A stretch of DNA of 64,000 nucleotides. Origin: Chara braunii. Its lineage: Eukaryota; Streptophyta; Charophyceae; Charales; Characeae. This document shows positions 21,996 to 32,200 of this stretch, piece by piece; position 1 is the first letter of the stretch; every line of letters begins with the position of its first letter. Both the position numbers and the translations under genes were made by a program. The stretch is taken from assembly GCA_003427395.1 (NCBI GenBank), contig BFEA01000021.1, forward strand, positions 742,148 through 806,147, given 5' to 3'. The notes below the pieces were generated by a model. The model searched no databases. It had not been told where the DNA came from and was given only the letters and a program-made list of their open reading frames with translations.

Positions 21996-22174
21996 AAACT
22001 ACGGCGCAGTCAGGGCTTGAGTTTGTAATTGCACTTGAGGCAAAAGGGCCGGTAATGCTGAATGTATATGACCCACTTTTAGCGTCCGGTGGGGTCGCCT
22101 GGGGGTGTGTTGTATTCGCGGGATTGCCTGAATTGCAATTACAAACTGTTTTCGTGACTGCGCCGAAGTTACCC
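21996..22174. mobile_element. Family D mini-element
   Basis: The left arm AAACTACGGCGCAGTCA followed by GAGTTTGTAATTGCA is mirrored at the right by TGCAATTACAAACTGTTTTC and GTGACTGCGCCGAAGTTA, giving imperfect terminal inverted repeats of about 40 bp around a roughly 180-bp element. A related half copy in opposite orientation lies at 22541-22620. No protein is encoded. Confidence 0.65.
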
Positions 22175-22318
22175 CAAGTTTTTCTGTCGTGAGAGTATAT
22201 GGCCCTAAACAACAAGGAATGAGCACGCTGGCGACAACAGGGGTTCAGTACTTGCCGATTGCACCTTCTGTCTTGTTTGAGGTGCCGATTGCATCTTCGG
22301 TCTTGTTCGAGGTGCATC

Positions 22319-22421
22319 CGTCTTCACCCGAATAGAACAGCAGGTCATTAACGATGCATCTGGACTGAAAGTTGCCCCAAATACAGCTATAATGACGGGG
22401 CGTTCTATTCGGGTGAAGACG
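22319..22421. mobile_element. Family C palindromic mini-element, copy 3
   Basis: Starts CGTCTTCACCCGAATAGAAC and ends GCGTTCTATTCGGGTGAAGA-CG. The two arms are almost perfect complements, making this the best-preserved copy. Confidence 0.85.
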
Positions 22422-22540
22422 GGTAGTATTCTGAAGTATGCCTTGGGTGTTGATACTACACGTACGGGCATATATGACAGTTGTCCTTGGACGAAAATTC
22501 ATCATCATTTTGAGCGCAAGACAGAAAAAAAAGAAACGTA

Positions 22541-22620
22541 GGTCATATACATTCAGCATTACCGGCCCTTTTGCCTCAAGTGCAATTACAAACTCGAACC
22601 GTGACTGCGCCGTAGTTTTT
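22541..22620. repeat. Family D half copy, inverted
   Basis: GGTCATATACATTCAGCATT, CCGGCCCTTTTGCCTCAAGT and GTGACTGCGCCGTAGTTTTT are the reverse complement of 21996-22069. Confidence 0.75.
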
Positions 22621-22849
22621 CCAAAAATCATCTAGCATCCGTTTCTCTATCACGTATGAAAATCCATTCCTAGCTAGATATAAGTGATTAGTACTGATTA
22701 CCCAAAAGCACTGCAAATCCATTTAGTCTGTCAGTCTGTCAGCTTGCAGAGCAGGTACCAGATCTGGACGTCAGCCGAAGATCAGCTTGGCAGGCCGCAG
22801 CGATGGTTTTGTGTTGCTCAGGTCCACACCCATGCAAAGAACTACCTTC

Positions 22850-22892
22850 CTCCCCCGAACACAACGCCCCAGCATCATGACTGTATTTAGAC
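22850..22892 (+). repeat. Family C half-palindrome, diverged
   Basis: CCTCCCCCGAACACAACGCC then ATCATGACTGTATTTAGACTGG resembles one arm of family C with several changes. Confidence 0.5.
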
Positions 22893-23006
22893 TGGAAGAG
22901 GGTTTGTATACGTCAATGAAGACCCGGCGTTATGTTCCAGAGAAGGAGGAGTCCTTGTCCATCGCGCACCTTAAGCGGTCTATTTTCGAACGGAACTGAT
23001 CATTAC

Positions 23007-23061
23007 ATCCAAGCCTCCCCCGGCTTCGGCTCCCGCGTGTGCCCTCAAAATCTAGCACGGA
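23007..23061 (-). CDS. Weak candidate exon of the patatin-like gene
   Basis: Between a possible acceptor CTCATGCAG and donor GGAT|GTAATG, 55 nt encode SVLDFEGTRGSRSRGRLG. In plant relatives the exon-17715 segment is preceded by a Glu-x-x-Arg...Gly-x-x-Arg-Leu-Gly pattern, which this matches without gaps. The donor is weak, and the phase needs the alternative acceptor at 17783. The GxSxG nucleophile motif should precede this segment, but the sequence upstream on the minus strand does not show it. The exon could be a chance match. Confidence 0.25.
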
Positions 23062-23214
23062 CTGCATGAGTGATGACTCGCTTCTTGCGGCAGCGTTCAC
23101 TTGCAAGAAAGCCAGCGGCACATCTATGGAATGCAGGGATATGTGCGCGCTATCATTCTTCCCCTTCTTCTCTCGTCTTCGGCGTCGTCATCGTCTTCTT
23201 CCTCTTCGTCTTCC

Positions 23215-23345
23215 TCTTTTTAAGAAAAATAACCACAGTTAAGGATATCGACCTCGTTCTTGTCTCATCTCAGCTTCACATCTCAGCTCTTCCTCTTTTT
23301 CAGAAAAGTAACCACAGTTAAAGATATCCACCTCATTCTTTTTTT
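23215..23345. repeat. Imperfect tandem repeat, inverted copy at 24781-24832
   Basis: AACCACAGTTAAGGATATCG (23229) and AACCACAGTTAAAGATATCC (23309) start two similar units. GTGGATATCCTTAACTGTGG at 24812-24831 is the inverted copy. Confidence 0.7.
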
Positions 23346-23957
23346 TTTTTTTTTTTTGGAATTCAGCATTATATTCACAAGCTTCACATCTCAGCTCTAA
23401 GTTTGACTTCTTTTCCGTTTTTGCGCGGTGGCACTCCCAGATGACAGGCATCGGTCTATCGCAATATGTATGTATGGGATAGGGCCCTCGCCCCACCACT
23501 CAGCAAACGTGAAGACGACAGAAATATGGCAAAAGTATTTGATTTTGCACAATTTAGTGAGTAGTGCGCCGAGGCCTCGCGACGGCTGACCACTCAGCAA
23601 ACGTAAACAAGGGTTTACGTTTCGCCTTGCGTGCGGTCAACCCAGAAGTTGATGAGTCAATCATGAGAGAGGGGGGACTTTAGACACGGACCTTCTGACT
23701 GTGTGTGTGTGACTGTCATCCTTCTCAAATATGCTGGTCACTTACAAAAATAACGAGCGGCAGTCTTATGGTGCAGCTATCGCGACGGCTCACCAACTAC
23801 TCACCTATAGTAGTAGACATGAGGAGACGTCAGGTTCTTCGGCCGCTCAACCAAATACTTAGCCGCTAGAAGACTGCGCCCTCAACATCCATAACAGACT
23901 TTTCCACCACTCTCAAGAAGTTGACCTGACCCCACCTGTGAAGCAGAGCCTATCACC
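23346..23957. other. Intron sequence; no gene recognised
   Basis: No open frame or repeat of note beyond a short GT run at 23701-23710. Confidence 0.4.
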
Positions 23958-24122
23958 CAATCGCAGCAGACTGTCACCTACCTAATCAAACAATCGCAGC
24001 AGACTGTCACCTACCTAATCAAACAATCGCAGCAGACTGTCACCTACCTAATCAAACAATCGCAGCAGACTGTCACCTAACTAAAAAAACAATCGCAGCA
24101 GACTGTCACCTACCTAATCAAA
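23958..24122. repeat. 33-bp minisatellite, five copies
   Basis: Unit CAATCGCAGCAGACTGTCAC followed by CTACCTAATCAAA, repeated five times. The copies are identical except for the first base context and a few changes in copy 4 (CTAACTAAAAAAA). Confidence 0.95.
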
Positions 24123-24380
24123 ACATGCTGTGAGGTTCAATCTACCGCGAGCAGGCAAGAAATTCAACGAACCAAAAGAAAGGTCTGTGACCACTGCTAC
24201 TGACGCCAGATACCACCGTCCGCCGGCGGAGAGCGCAAAAAAAGGCGCCAAACACAGCCCCGACCCCGCCGCACGCTCAACCGCCGCCACAGACGTCGCG
24301 ACAACTGCACCATAAGACTGCCGCTCATTATTTTTAAGTGACCAGCACATTTGAGACGGACGACCGTGACATACACAGTC

Positions 24381-24410
24381 AGAAAAAAAAAAAAAAAAAA
24401 AAAAAAAAAA
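24381..24410. repeat. Poly-A run
   Basis: About 28 consecutive A; may mark a degraded retroposon tail. Confidence 0.9.
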
Positions 24411-24924
24411 GATATACACACTCAGAAAGTCCGTGTCCAAATCCTCCCCCCCCCACACACACACACAATTGACTCATCAACATATCCGGCTTCACCGCAC
24501 GCAAGGCGAAAATTAAACCAGAGTATGGTCCTCGCCGCCCCACTCACCAAATGTGCAAAATGAAAATGCACCTCCCGCTATAGCGTGGAAATGCACTGCC
24601 GCCATATTTATCTCGTCTTCATCACATTTGGTGAGGGGTGCGGCGAGAGCCTATCCCCTACATACATATTGCTATAGACCGGAGTCTATCATCAAGGAGT
24701 GCTATCGCACAAAAACAGATAAAAAGTCAAACTTAGGCAGCATAAGGAGATGAGATGTGAAGATGAAGTGGAAAACGAGCTCGAGATGAGACAAGAATGA
24801 CGTGGATATCCTTAACTGTGGTTCTTTTTCTTTTTCTCCAAAATAACAAAAGAGAAAAAGAGAAGGATGAGGTGGGTACGAGACTGAGGCGAAGATGGCA
24901 TGACATGGGGATGAGATCCCAATC

Positions 24925-25008
24925 GATTGCGATCTCCATCCCGATCGCAACCGATTGCGATCTCCATCCCAATCGCAACCGATTGCGATCTCCATCCCAA
25001 TGGACCCA
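24925..25008. repeat. 28-bp tandem repeat, three copies
   Basis: Unit GATTGCGATCTCCATCCC followed by GATCGCAACC or AATCGCAACC. A short GATGCAGTACAGATGAC duplication follows at 25024 and 25049. Confidence 0.9.
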
Positions 25009-25132
25009 GCCTCCTTACGATGATGGATGCAGTACAGATGACCTGGCGATGCAGTACAGATGACATGGACGTGATCTATGTATAGATATATAGAGAGAGA
25101 GACAGAGGGCGAGAAAGCGAGACGGAGAACAA

Positions 25133-25136
<4 letters not shown>

Positions 25137-25174
<38 letters not shown>
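25137..25174. repeat. (GA)n microsatellite
   Basis: About 38 bp of GA repeat in the first recognised intron. Confidence 0.95.
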
Positions 25175-25180
<6 letters not shown>

Positions 25181-25313
25181 GAGATCCCAGAGAGAGGGAA
25201 CGGCGATGAGATCGTGATAAACGAGGATGGAGACGAACACATCGACGAGATAGACGTAAACGAGAGAAGATAGGGTGGAGATAATCAGACTGGACGAGAT
25301 ATATAACACGTAC

Positions 25314-26273
25314 AGTGATGTAGCCATATTCCATCAGGCACTTCGTCACCCCCAGGTGATAAGGGAAGAGAAGCCCCGCAGCGCTGAAGCTGAAGCCTGG
25401 TATCTTGGCCCCGGGTGACGCCTTCTTCCTCTGCTCCCAATCCAGCATCTCCTGCACTTTAGGGCCAATGATCAATTGCTCTTCTGTCGGTCCTCTATCT
25501 CCACTTTTTCCCTGCTGCCTCTCCCCCGTTACCCAGCCAATCAATCCCGGTCTCATATATTCCTGGATGTTGGTTCGCCTTTCCACCTCGCGCATCAGGG
25601 CTGCCATCCTCTCCTTGATCCAGAACTCCTTCCGCGCCTCTTCCTCCTCCTCCTCCCCCTCTACCTCTTTCTGCTCTCTTGCCTCCATCATTTCATCAAC
25701 CGCGGTGTCGTCTCTCCCTTCCTCCTTGCGTATCGTGTCCTCTTCGGCGGCCAAAGCATTCCAACCGCCGCGCTCGCCTCTGTCCCTCCTGCAGTTTTCA
25801 CCTGCCGCCTCCTCAAGCATCGCAGCAATCCTGTCGCCTGCCACCTGAAGACCGTTCACCAAGGCCTCTTCTTCCTCCTCCTCCTCCTCCTCCCCCTCCC
25901 CTTTCTTCTTCCCTCCATTGTCACTCGCTCCCCCTGCTTCGATGGACAACACCTCGTTGACTCGCGCAGTCTCTCCGACCAATTCCGCTATCCAAGCTCG
26001 GGGGCGCAAGAACACCCCGCGCACTTCCATGATCCCGCGCAGCAGATTGCTTCCCCACAGCATCTCCCTTCTCTCGCGCATGTTCGCTTGGAATACCCAC
26101 CAATCGCAGACGAGGCACGAGTAACGGACTAGAAGTGACGTGAGCAGGGAGGCAGACGAAGAAGGCCTACCATTCCCACTGCTGCGTCTGCAGCAATCCC
26201 GAGCTATATCTGTCTGGCGATCGTCCAAGTCAGAGGTAGTGTTGCCGCCTGGTCTCCGAGAGCGCGAAAACAT
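25314..26273 (-). CDS. Patatin-like (PNPLA) lipase, first recognised exon
   Basis: Starting at the Met at 26273 (MFSRSRRPGG), 320 codons run to donor ACT|GTACGT. The N-terminal two-thirds is Ser/Arg- then Glu-rich with two acidic runs (EEEEEEEEE, EEEEEE) and may be partly disordered or carry a targeting signal. The last 30 codons hold GFSFSAAGLLFPYHLGVTK then CLMEYGYIT, the start of the PNPLA fold. It corresponds to the glycine-rich oxyanion-hole strand and YHLGV helix of ATGL-like lipases, with Ser-Ala-Ala-Gly where many members have three Gly. The start is uncertain: the frame stays open upstream to 27179, and Met at MRERREMLWG is another option. The exon ends in phase 0. Confidence 0.8.
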
Positions 26274-27179
26274 TTCAAGCGGGGACGAAAGCGGTGACCA
26301 AAACCCGCCCTCGGCACTGCATCTCGCCTCTTGCCCAGGCATGGCGGCGCGCGCCGCGGCAGGGGGCACCCGCCGCCACCTTCCCCTGCCGCCCCCATAG
26401 TCCTCTAGCCGGCTGTGATCAGTTGTAAGGCGGACGAACGGTGGCCCCTGGCGGTCAACGCCACGCGGTAAAACTGACCACCACCACCTCCCTGGCCGCT
26501 GATGCACCGCCGCCCCCGCCGCGCAAACGTTCCTGGGTGATGATCGGTCATCGCCGCTGACGTGACGACTGCAAGATGACGCGATCCGAGGTCGACGCGC
26601 CGCATCACATAGCCCTGTCGAGTGGATGTCAGGGACAAAGGGAGAAGAAGAGGAAGGAGAGAAAGACGAGAATGGAGAGACCGAAGGGGAAGAGGCAGCG
26701 GAGATAGTTAGCGAGTTGGTGGTAGTCGCGCCGTCGACCGCCACCGCGCGTGGAATCGCTATGGCGATCGCCATCGGCCGCCGTCTCCGATGGCCTTCGG
26801 ACACCGACGCCGATGGCGATCGCGCGGCGCTGGCGTTGACAAACCAGCAGCGGCAGCGAGAAGGCGCCGAATCACCACCAGTGGGCGCGATGCAGAACGA
26901 CCGCCCCCTCGCCCTCCAGCAGCAGGTGATGGTGGCGCAGAGGCGCCACAGGCACAACCGCCTGGCCGCTGCCCCCGTCAGCCGCGGAGGCGCATATCGT
27001 CCGGGTCCCGACGGCCCCGGCGAACGTTTGACATCCACCGCAGGGCCAACGCGCCCGCGCGCCCGGCGGGCTGACAACGGTCCTCCGTCGTTTTCCGTCC
27101 TTTCCCGCCCGCAGCCGCTCATCGACTGTTTTCCGCGCCTGTTTTTCTGTCCGCTACCCGTCACCCACGGCGTTGTCAC
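26274..27179 (-). other. GC-rich 5' region of the patatin-like gene
   Basis: The exon's reading frame stays open to a Met at 27179, but the predicted peptide is Arg/Ala/Pro-rich without domains and equally long frames exist on the plus strand. This is what a GC- and CpG-rich promoter or 5' UTR looks like. I treat it as probable non-coding 5' sequence. Confidence 0.5.
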
Positions 27180-27361
27180 TTCATTTCAGACGTGGCGCGA
27201 GCGGACAAAATTGTGTCCAGCGTGGTCACCGCAAGATGGCGGACACAGTAGAATGGGTGGCTGATGTTTACTCTTTTGTGGTCCAGTTAGTTGGCGGTTC
27301 TTGTCGGACCTGTGGTGTCCAATTCGACGCCCCGCCTTTCCCTTTTTCTCTTTTTTCTCTT

Positions 27362-27466
27362 TTTCCAATCATTTCTCGATTAACGCGCGTCATGCGTGTC
27401 ATCACGCTGTAGAGGCAACGCTAATCTTCTCTGTATCGCTCCAATTTCAATGATGTCCCGCCTTTC
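27362..27466 (-). pseudogene. U6 snRNA-like, near full length
   Basis: The reverse complement shows GGGACATCATTGAAATTGGA, GCGATACAGAGAAGATTAGC, a disturbed middle, then GATGACACGCATGACGCG and TCGAGAAATGATTGGAAAAA. ACAGAGA and the AGC triad are intact, and the 3' end has the oligo-U-like tail. Changes include a 9-10 bp insertion before the 3' segment and damage to the GGCCCC part. No TATA box or plant upstream sequence element was seen at 27467-27540, so it is probably a pseudogene. Confidence 0.7.
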
Positions 27467-28497
27467 CGTACCTCAGAATGATTGTCTTCTGGTCATCTGA
27501 TTGTGGATTCGAGCACGCGTCAGCATTTCAATTCAATAGTTCGTGGGTGTACCGAGGAGCGACGCCCGTGGGTGCCTTGCCGTGTCTCGCGTGAAAGGGA
27601 ACCGCCTCCTGGCGGGGATACCCATTTTACATCATTGAAAAAAAAGGGGGCTGCCAGAGGTACCCTCGCCATCACACGATCGCGACGGTCCATCATCGAC
27701 AGCAGACATACGCGCCGTTTGGTGCACACATGCGGGCACTGCCACGATGGCACTGCGATGCCTACCCGTAGTCTCTGTTTCTTTGGTCTGGACACAAGGC
27801 CTCTGTTACAACGACCTTGCCATTCGGACCCTCCCGTCACAACAGAACTTTCTTCGTTTAGACTGAGTTCCTTCTCATTCGCAGCCATATCGTATATAGG
27901 TCAGCCCGTATCTGATGCTTTATACACCCCAGGCAGGTTTTTCCCTCCGTCGGGTCTACCAGCCCTCCGTAGGACACCAAAGGCAGGTTTTTTCACCGTC
28001 GGGTCTACCAGCCCATAGGAATTGTCTACGGCGGAAATGCGGGGAATACCGCCCTAAGTGCCTATGTTTCTTTCCCTTTTTTTTTTTCTCCTGAAGCGGA
28101 TAATTTGGGAAATACCCCTATCAGTTGAGATATACCGAAATGCCCCTAAAAGATGTGGGTAGAGCGGAATGCCCTTTGGGCCTAATCCTACGTGTTTTGA
28201 CTGTGTCAGGCCCGTGTGCAAATTTGCAATCTGGACCGCCTCTTTGGGGCATGCGCCTGCACCCTGTGCTACTCGGTTTGACCACCATATCGGGTGGGCA
28301 ACTTTGCGCAATACCTAGGCCCATGGCCATAGCAGTTTGCCTCCGTGATTCAAACTTCCGAAGTCATTTGAAGTGTCTGCCGCTGCCGAATACAGCTTCG
28401 CCCTGGTAAGCTTGCCCATCTTCACCTCCTCCCCCGCCATTCCTCCAAGTTCTCCTCGTTTGCCATCTCCGACATCCTCCTGCCAGTCTCTCCTTCG

Positions 28498-28500
<3 letters not shown>
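27467..28500. other. No gene recognised; short tandem duplication
   Basis: GGCAGGTTTTTCC...GTCGGGTCTACCAGCCC occurs at 27932-27965 and again at 27980-28013. Open frames on both strands lack recognisable domains. Confidence 0.45.

Positions 28501-28573
<73 letters not shown>
28501..28573. repeat. (CT)n microsatellite
   Basis: About 73 bp of CT repeat. Confidence 0.95.
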
Positions 28574-28577
<4 letters not shown>

Positions 28578-28596
28578 GTGCAACTACTAAAACCAC

Positions 28597-28660
28597 AAGG
28601 TCATCCCCCCGAATAGAACGCACGTTTATTATCAGTGTATCTAAACTGAAAATTGCTCTA
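28597..28660 (+). repeat. Family C half-palindrome, diverged
   Basis: CCCCGAATAGAACGCACGTT then TATCTAAACTGAAAATTGCT resembles a family C arm. Confidence 0.5.
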
Positions 28661-29395
28661 AAAAAATTACAACCATAATAGTTGTGCCTTCTCTTGAAAG
28701 CACTTTTTTTTTGGAGGCAACGACCAAGGGGCAAAACGCAAAGATGACTTGGGACGGTAGGGGTAAAACAAAACTAAATAAAGCCTAAAAAACTTGGCAA
28801 GTATCAGGATATTTTTTAAAGATGGATAGTACTCGATATGGGTACTTTGCGAAGATGGTGGGTCTAACAAACACCCAGAGCAATTGCAAAACATATTTTG
28901 TGTCGAAGGGTTATTCCGCTTTACCCACAACTTTTAAAAGCAATTTTTACATATATCTCAATTTATAAGGTATCTTGCAAATTATCCCTTATTTTAATAA
29001 AATAAAAGTCATAGGAGTCACGATCCTTTTATATTATGAAGGGTGTTTATCCGGTAACTGTTCACTAACAAGTCGTACGACGGTCGACTTTAAAACCATA
29101 CTTGTGCCCAGTCACACAGACCCTTTGTTGGTGAGCACAAAATTATGCTTATGTCGAGGAACTGGGCAGACAAGATTGTGTGTGCACAAAATTGACTCAG
29201 ATAAACGCATGATTTGAGCTTTCCGTTAGTTGGGTAAAACTAAAATTCAACGGTACCAACCTTGGCCCACCTCGGTCTTAGGCATGCAAATGATTTGCAT
29301 AGACCAATTATCGGGTTCAAATGCAAGCTGGACATTGGGACTGGGTATTGTGGGTATTTTCATATTTTAATGGGACACAAATGCAATTTTGTATT
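28661..29395. other. No gene recognised; composition turns AT-rich
   Basis: From about 28.7 kb onward the sequence becomes strongly AT-rich. No coding region or known repeat was seen here. Confidence 0.5.
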
Positions 29396-29530
29396 TATAT
29401 GAGTGTGTGTATATATGCCAGTGTGTGTGTGTGTGTATATGTGTCTGTGTGTGTGTGTGTGTGTATGTGCTGTCTCTTATACACATCTAGATGTGTATAA
29501 GAGACAGGTGTGTATGTGTATGTGTATGTG
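29396..29530. repeat. (TG)n-rich microsatellite
   Basis: Imperfect TG/TATG repeat interrupted by the sequencing adapter at 29470-29507. Confidence 0.9.
29470..29507. other. Nextera mate-pair junction adapter (artefact)
   Basis: CTGTCTCTTATACACATCT (29470-29488) is followed directly by its reverse complement AGATGTGTATAAGAGACAG (29489-29507). These 38 bp are the duplicated Tn5 mosaic end produced when Nextera mate-pair fragments are circularised. It is not natural sequence, and reads were not fully trimmed before assembly. Confidence 0.97.
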
Positions 29531-31292
29531 AGAGATAGAGAGGGAGCGAGAGAGGAAAAAAAAAAAAAAAAAAAAAAAAATCAGTGCAAACTTTGGACTG
29601 TGAACACATATGTGAAAACCCTAAAAGAACAACCCTTAAAAAAAAAAAATCAGCCCTAGGCCTATGAATTTCGGGTCTGTCCCAATTAGTCAAAACAATG
29701 GGTTCTTTATTTTTTTTTTCGGAATTCAGTGTTTTTATTAACTTTTTCGTTACTAGTTCAAATACATTCAAACTCAATAATAATACACCCTACATCACAT
29801 ATATGTATAGTATTATGATCTTGATTTTAATCAAATTTGTTTATTATATATTCTGAGTGTGAAAAATTGTAAAAGTATGCGTAATCTATTTTTGTTGGTT
29901 TGGGCCTCATCGTCATGGGTGAAATGGCATACGGGTTGTGTTGTGACTACTTGTACCAATTCATTTTTTAGCCCAGACCAGTTGCCTTAAATTTCATGAT
30001 GAAATTCAGTTGGTTTTTGCCTAACCAACACTATATAAACCTCTCCAAACCCTTTCCAAAAATTTTACATCTTTCACACTGTGGCTGTCGTATTACAAAC
30101 GACCTGCAGACAACGATAAAAAGAAACATTTATGGGATATACAATATATTCCCTATACGCTGCAAAGTAGGCACCCGATGCAAAACAAAGAGAGAGAATT
30201 TTTAAATGTAGATGGTCACAATCTTAATCGATCTGCATGTATCTAACACTTTAATTTTTAATATATAATTGCACATAATCTCCTTCTATTGTATGCACAC
30301 GCATGCACAATCGACTACGCATATACAATATTGAGAGAAATAGAAACTAAAAAAAAACAAAACACAAAAAAAACAAACACACTCAACGTTTGTTGCTAAA
30401 CATGACGCACCTTGGTACTTCCGCACGTGGCCGGGTTGTAAAGTGCACACTTCCATCGAGATGCCACCACATTCAAAACATTAGCTCACCTATTCAAAAA
30501 TAGTATGTCAAACCTAAGTTCCAAAAGAGCAAAACAAATTTTAATAGCTCGATTTCAAATATCAAAAGATGTGAATTTTTTTTAATGTATCGATCGAGGA
30601 AATCCATAAGACAAAAGTGATTTAATGACGTAACATATGTCAGTCCAAACGTTAATCCGAACTCACTGTTGCTTTTTTTTTCTTGAAGAGTCGTTCTTAC
30701 GATTTTATCTTTTAATTGCTTTAAAAAAAAATAACAATGAGTGATTTCCAGACAAACAGAAAATACAAAGTCTATCATCGATGATAAATGTTACACAATA
30801 TTTTATATCTCAAACCCTAAAATTAAATACTAATTGTAAGTTTCAGTATTTTTGAATCATATTTCCAATGCCGGTTTCAACTGCACGAGCATGACATCGA
30901 ATCTATTTTGTTAGTGACACTCATCTTTCTATTTCAATATGTAAAATCATAAAAGTCATGACACGTAAATTTTTTTTTAAAAGTGTCTAATAAATTTTAT
31001 ACTATTATTATTTCCGATGTATCTTTTCATAATGACGTAATCATATTCTCTGGCTCGCTTAGCCAGAATAATGGGGACCTACACGTAATAACAAAGATAA
31101 AAGAAAATACATGTTTTTACTAACATTAGTTATTTTATCATAACTCATCAAAAAATTATTTTTTTAATCCTGATTTATCAAGAAATGAGTTTCTTATAGA
31201 TTTCTTTTTTCTTTAGAGAGGTTTATAGACTGCAACTGTTAAGGTTTGTCAGTTAATATTTAAAATATAACAATTGTTGCTTAACCTATTGC
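29531..31292. other. AT-rich; no gene recognised
   Basis: Poly-A at 29556-29580 and 29638-29649; short open frames only. No member of families A to D or S was seen. Confidence 0.5.
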
Positions 31293-31380
31293 CATGGTAA
31301 CCGGCGTTCGGTCGAGGCCGAATGGCTGAACCAAAACGGTCGAACGTACGACGCCCCTGTAGACATGTTCGGACAATCAA
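31293..31380 (-). mobile_element. hAT-like family B terminal fragment
   Basis: CATGGTAACCGGCGTTCGGT and GCCGAATGGCTGAACC...GACGCCCCTGTAGACATGTTC match the CG-rich terminus of family B, in the orientation of 42791. Only the end remains. Confidence 0.7.
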
Positions 31381-31387
31381 GCTCAAT

Positions 31388-31420
<33 letters not shown>

Positions 31421-32021
31421 CAAGGTTACCTGACCGAACGTTCGGGGGTCCCGTTCGGGGGCCGAACACCTTCAGGTTTGGCCCCCGCCAAAAAATGTTT
31501 CGGGGCCTAAAAATAAGTTTGTTTTTCTGAGTTTTGTTTTGTGAGTTCTCAATGATGTAACCTATACGCCTATAAATTTTGAAGTCATTCTGCAAAGCCA
31601 AACAAACATTAAAAATCTTCAAAGATGGGGGTGTCAAAACGTGCTCGCCCACTCACTATTTTGTTTTTTTTTTCACTTTTCACTTTTTGTTTTCACTTTA
31701 TTTCTTGGCCTAAAAAAAATTATTATTTTTTGAAAACTTTTTAATGAGTTTTTGATTATGTAAACTACATATCTGTAAATTTTCAGGGCATTTGTCAAAT
31801 CCAAAAAATAAATAAAAATCGGCAAAGATGGCGGTGTCGAAAATGTGCTTGCACACTCACTCATTTTAATTCTCTTTTTATTTTTTCTTATTTTTATAAA
31901 ATTTTATCATATTGTTTATTTTCTATATTTGATTTTTAATTCAAATTTGGTGAAGAATTTGGATGTAGTGCCTAGGCAAATGTTGTTTAGCTTATTTGTC
32001 TCCATAATATATTTATTTTAT

Positions 32022-32074
<53 letters not shown>

Positions 32075-32161
32075 GTCTGCGTTCGGCCCGAACAACCGAC
32101 GCCTTCCGAAGGGGTCCCGTACGTTCGGGCGTTCGGCCCGTCCCGAGCGTCGGTAACCCTG
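31421..32161 (+). mobile_element. hAT-like family B, cluster copy 1 (741 bp)
   Basis: Starts CAAGGTTACCTGACCGAACG and ends GAGCGTCGGTAACCCTG, with inverted terminal repeats. It is flanked by TATATATA on both sides, though the site is itself a TA repeat. Inside are two copies of an AAAGATGGSGGTGTCRAAA motif (31623, 31824) about 200 bp apart, and a poly-T run at 32028-32072. No transposase: non-autonomous. Confidence 0.9.
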
Positions 32162-32200
32162 TATATATAATATATATCGTCATATATATATACATATATA

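Noticed and set aside
23958-24122. Possible CRISPR array
   Set aside because: Units are contiguous with no spacers. It is a minisatellite in eukaryotic sequence.
24702-25313. Continuation of the same frame downstream of the exon (SLSLSL-rich)
   Set aside because: It runs through a GA microsatellite after a good GTACGT donor, so it is intron read-through.
26274-27179. Upstream 300-codon extension of the patatin-like reading frame to a Met at 27179
   Set aside because: Arg/Ala/Pro-rich in a CpG-rich region where other frames are equally open, and no domain. Kept as 5' region, not coding.
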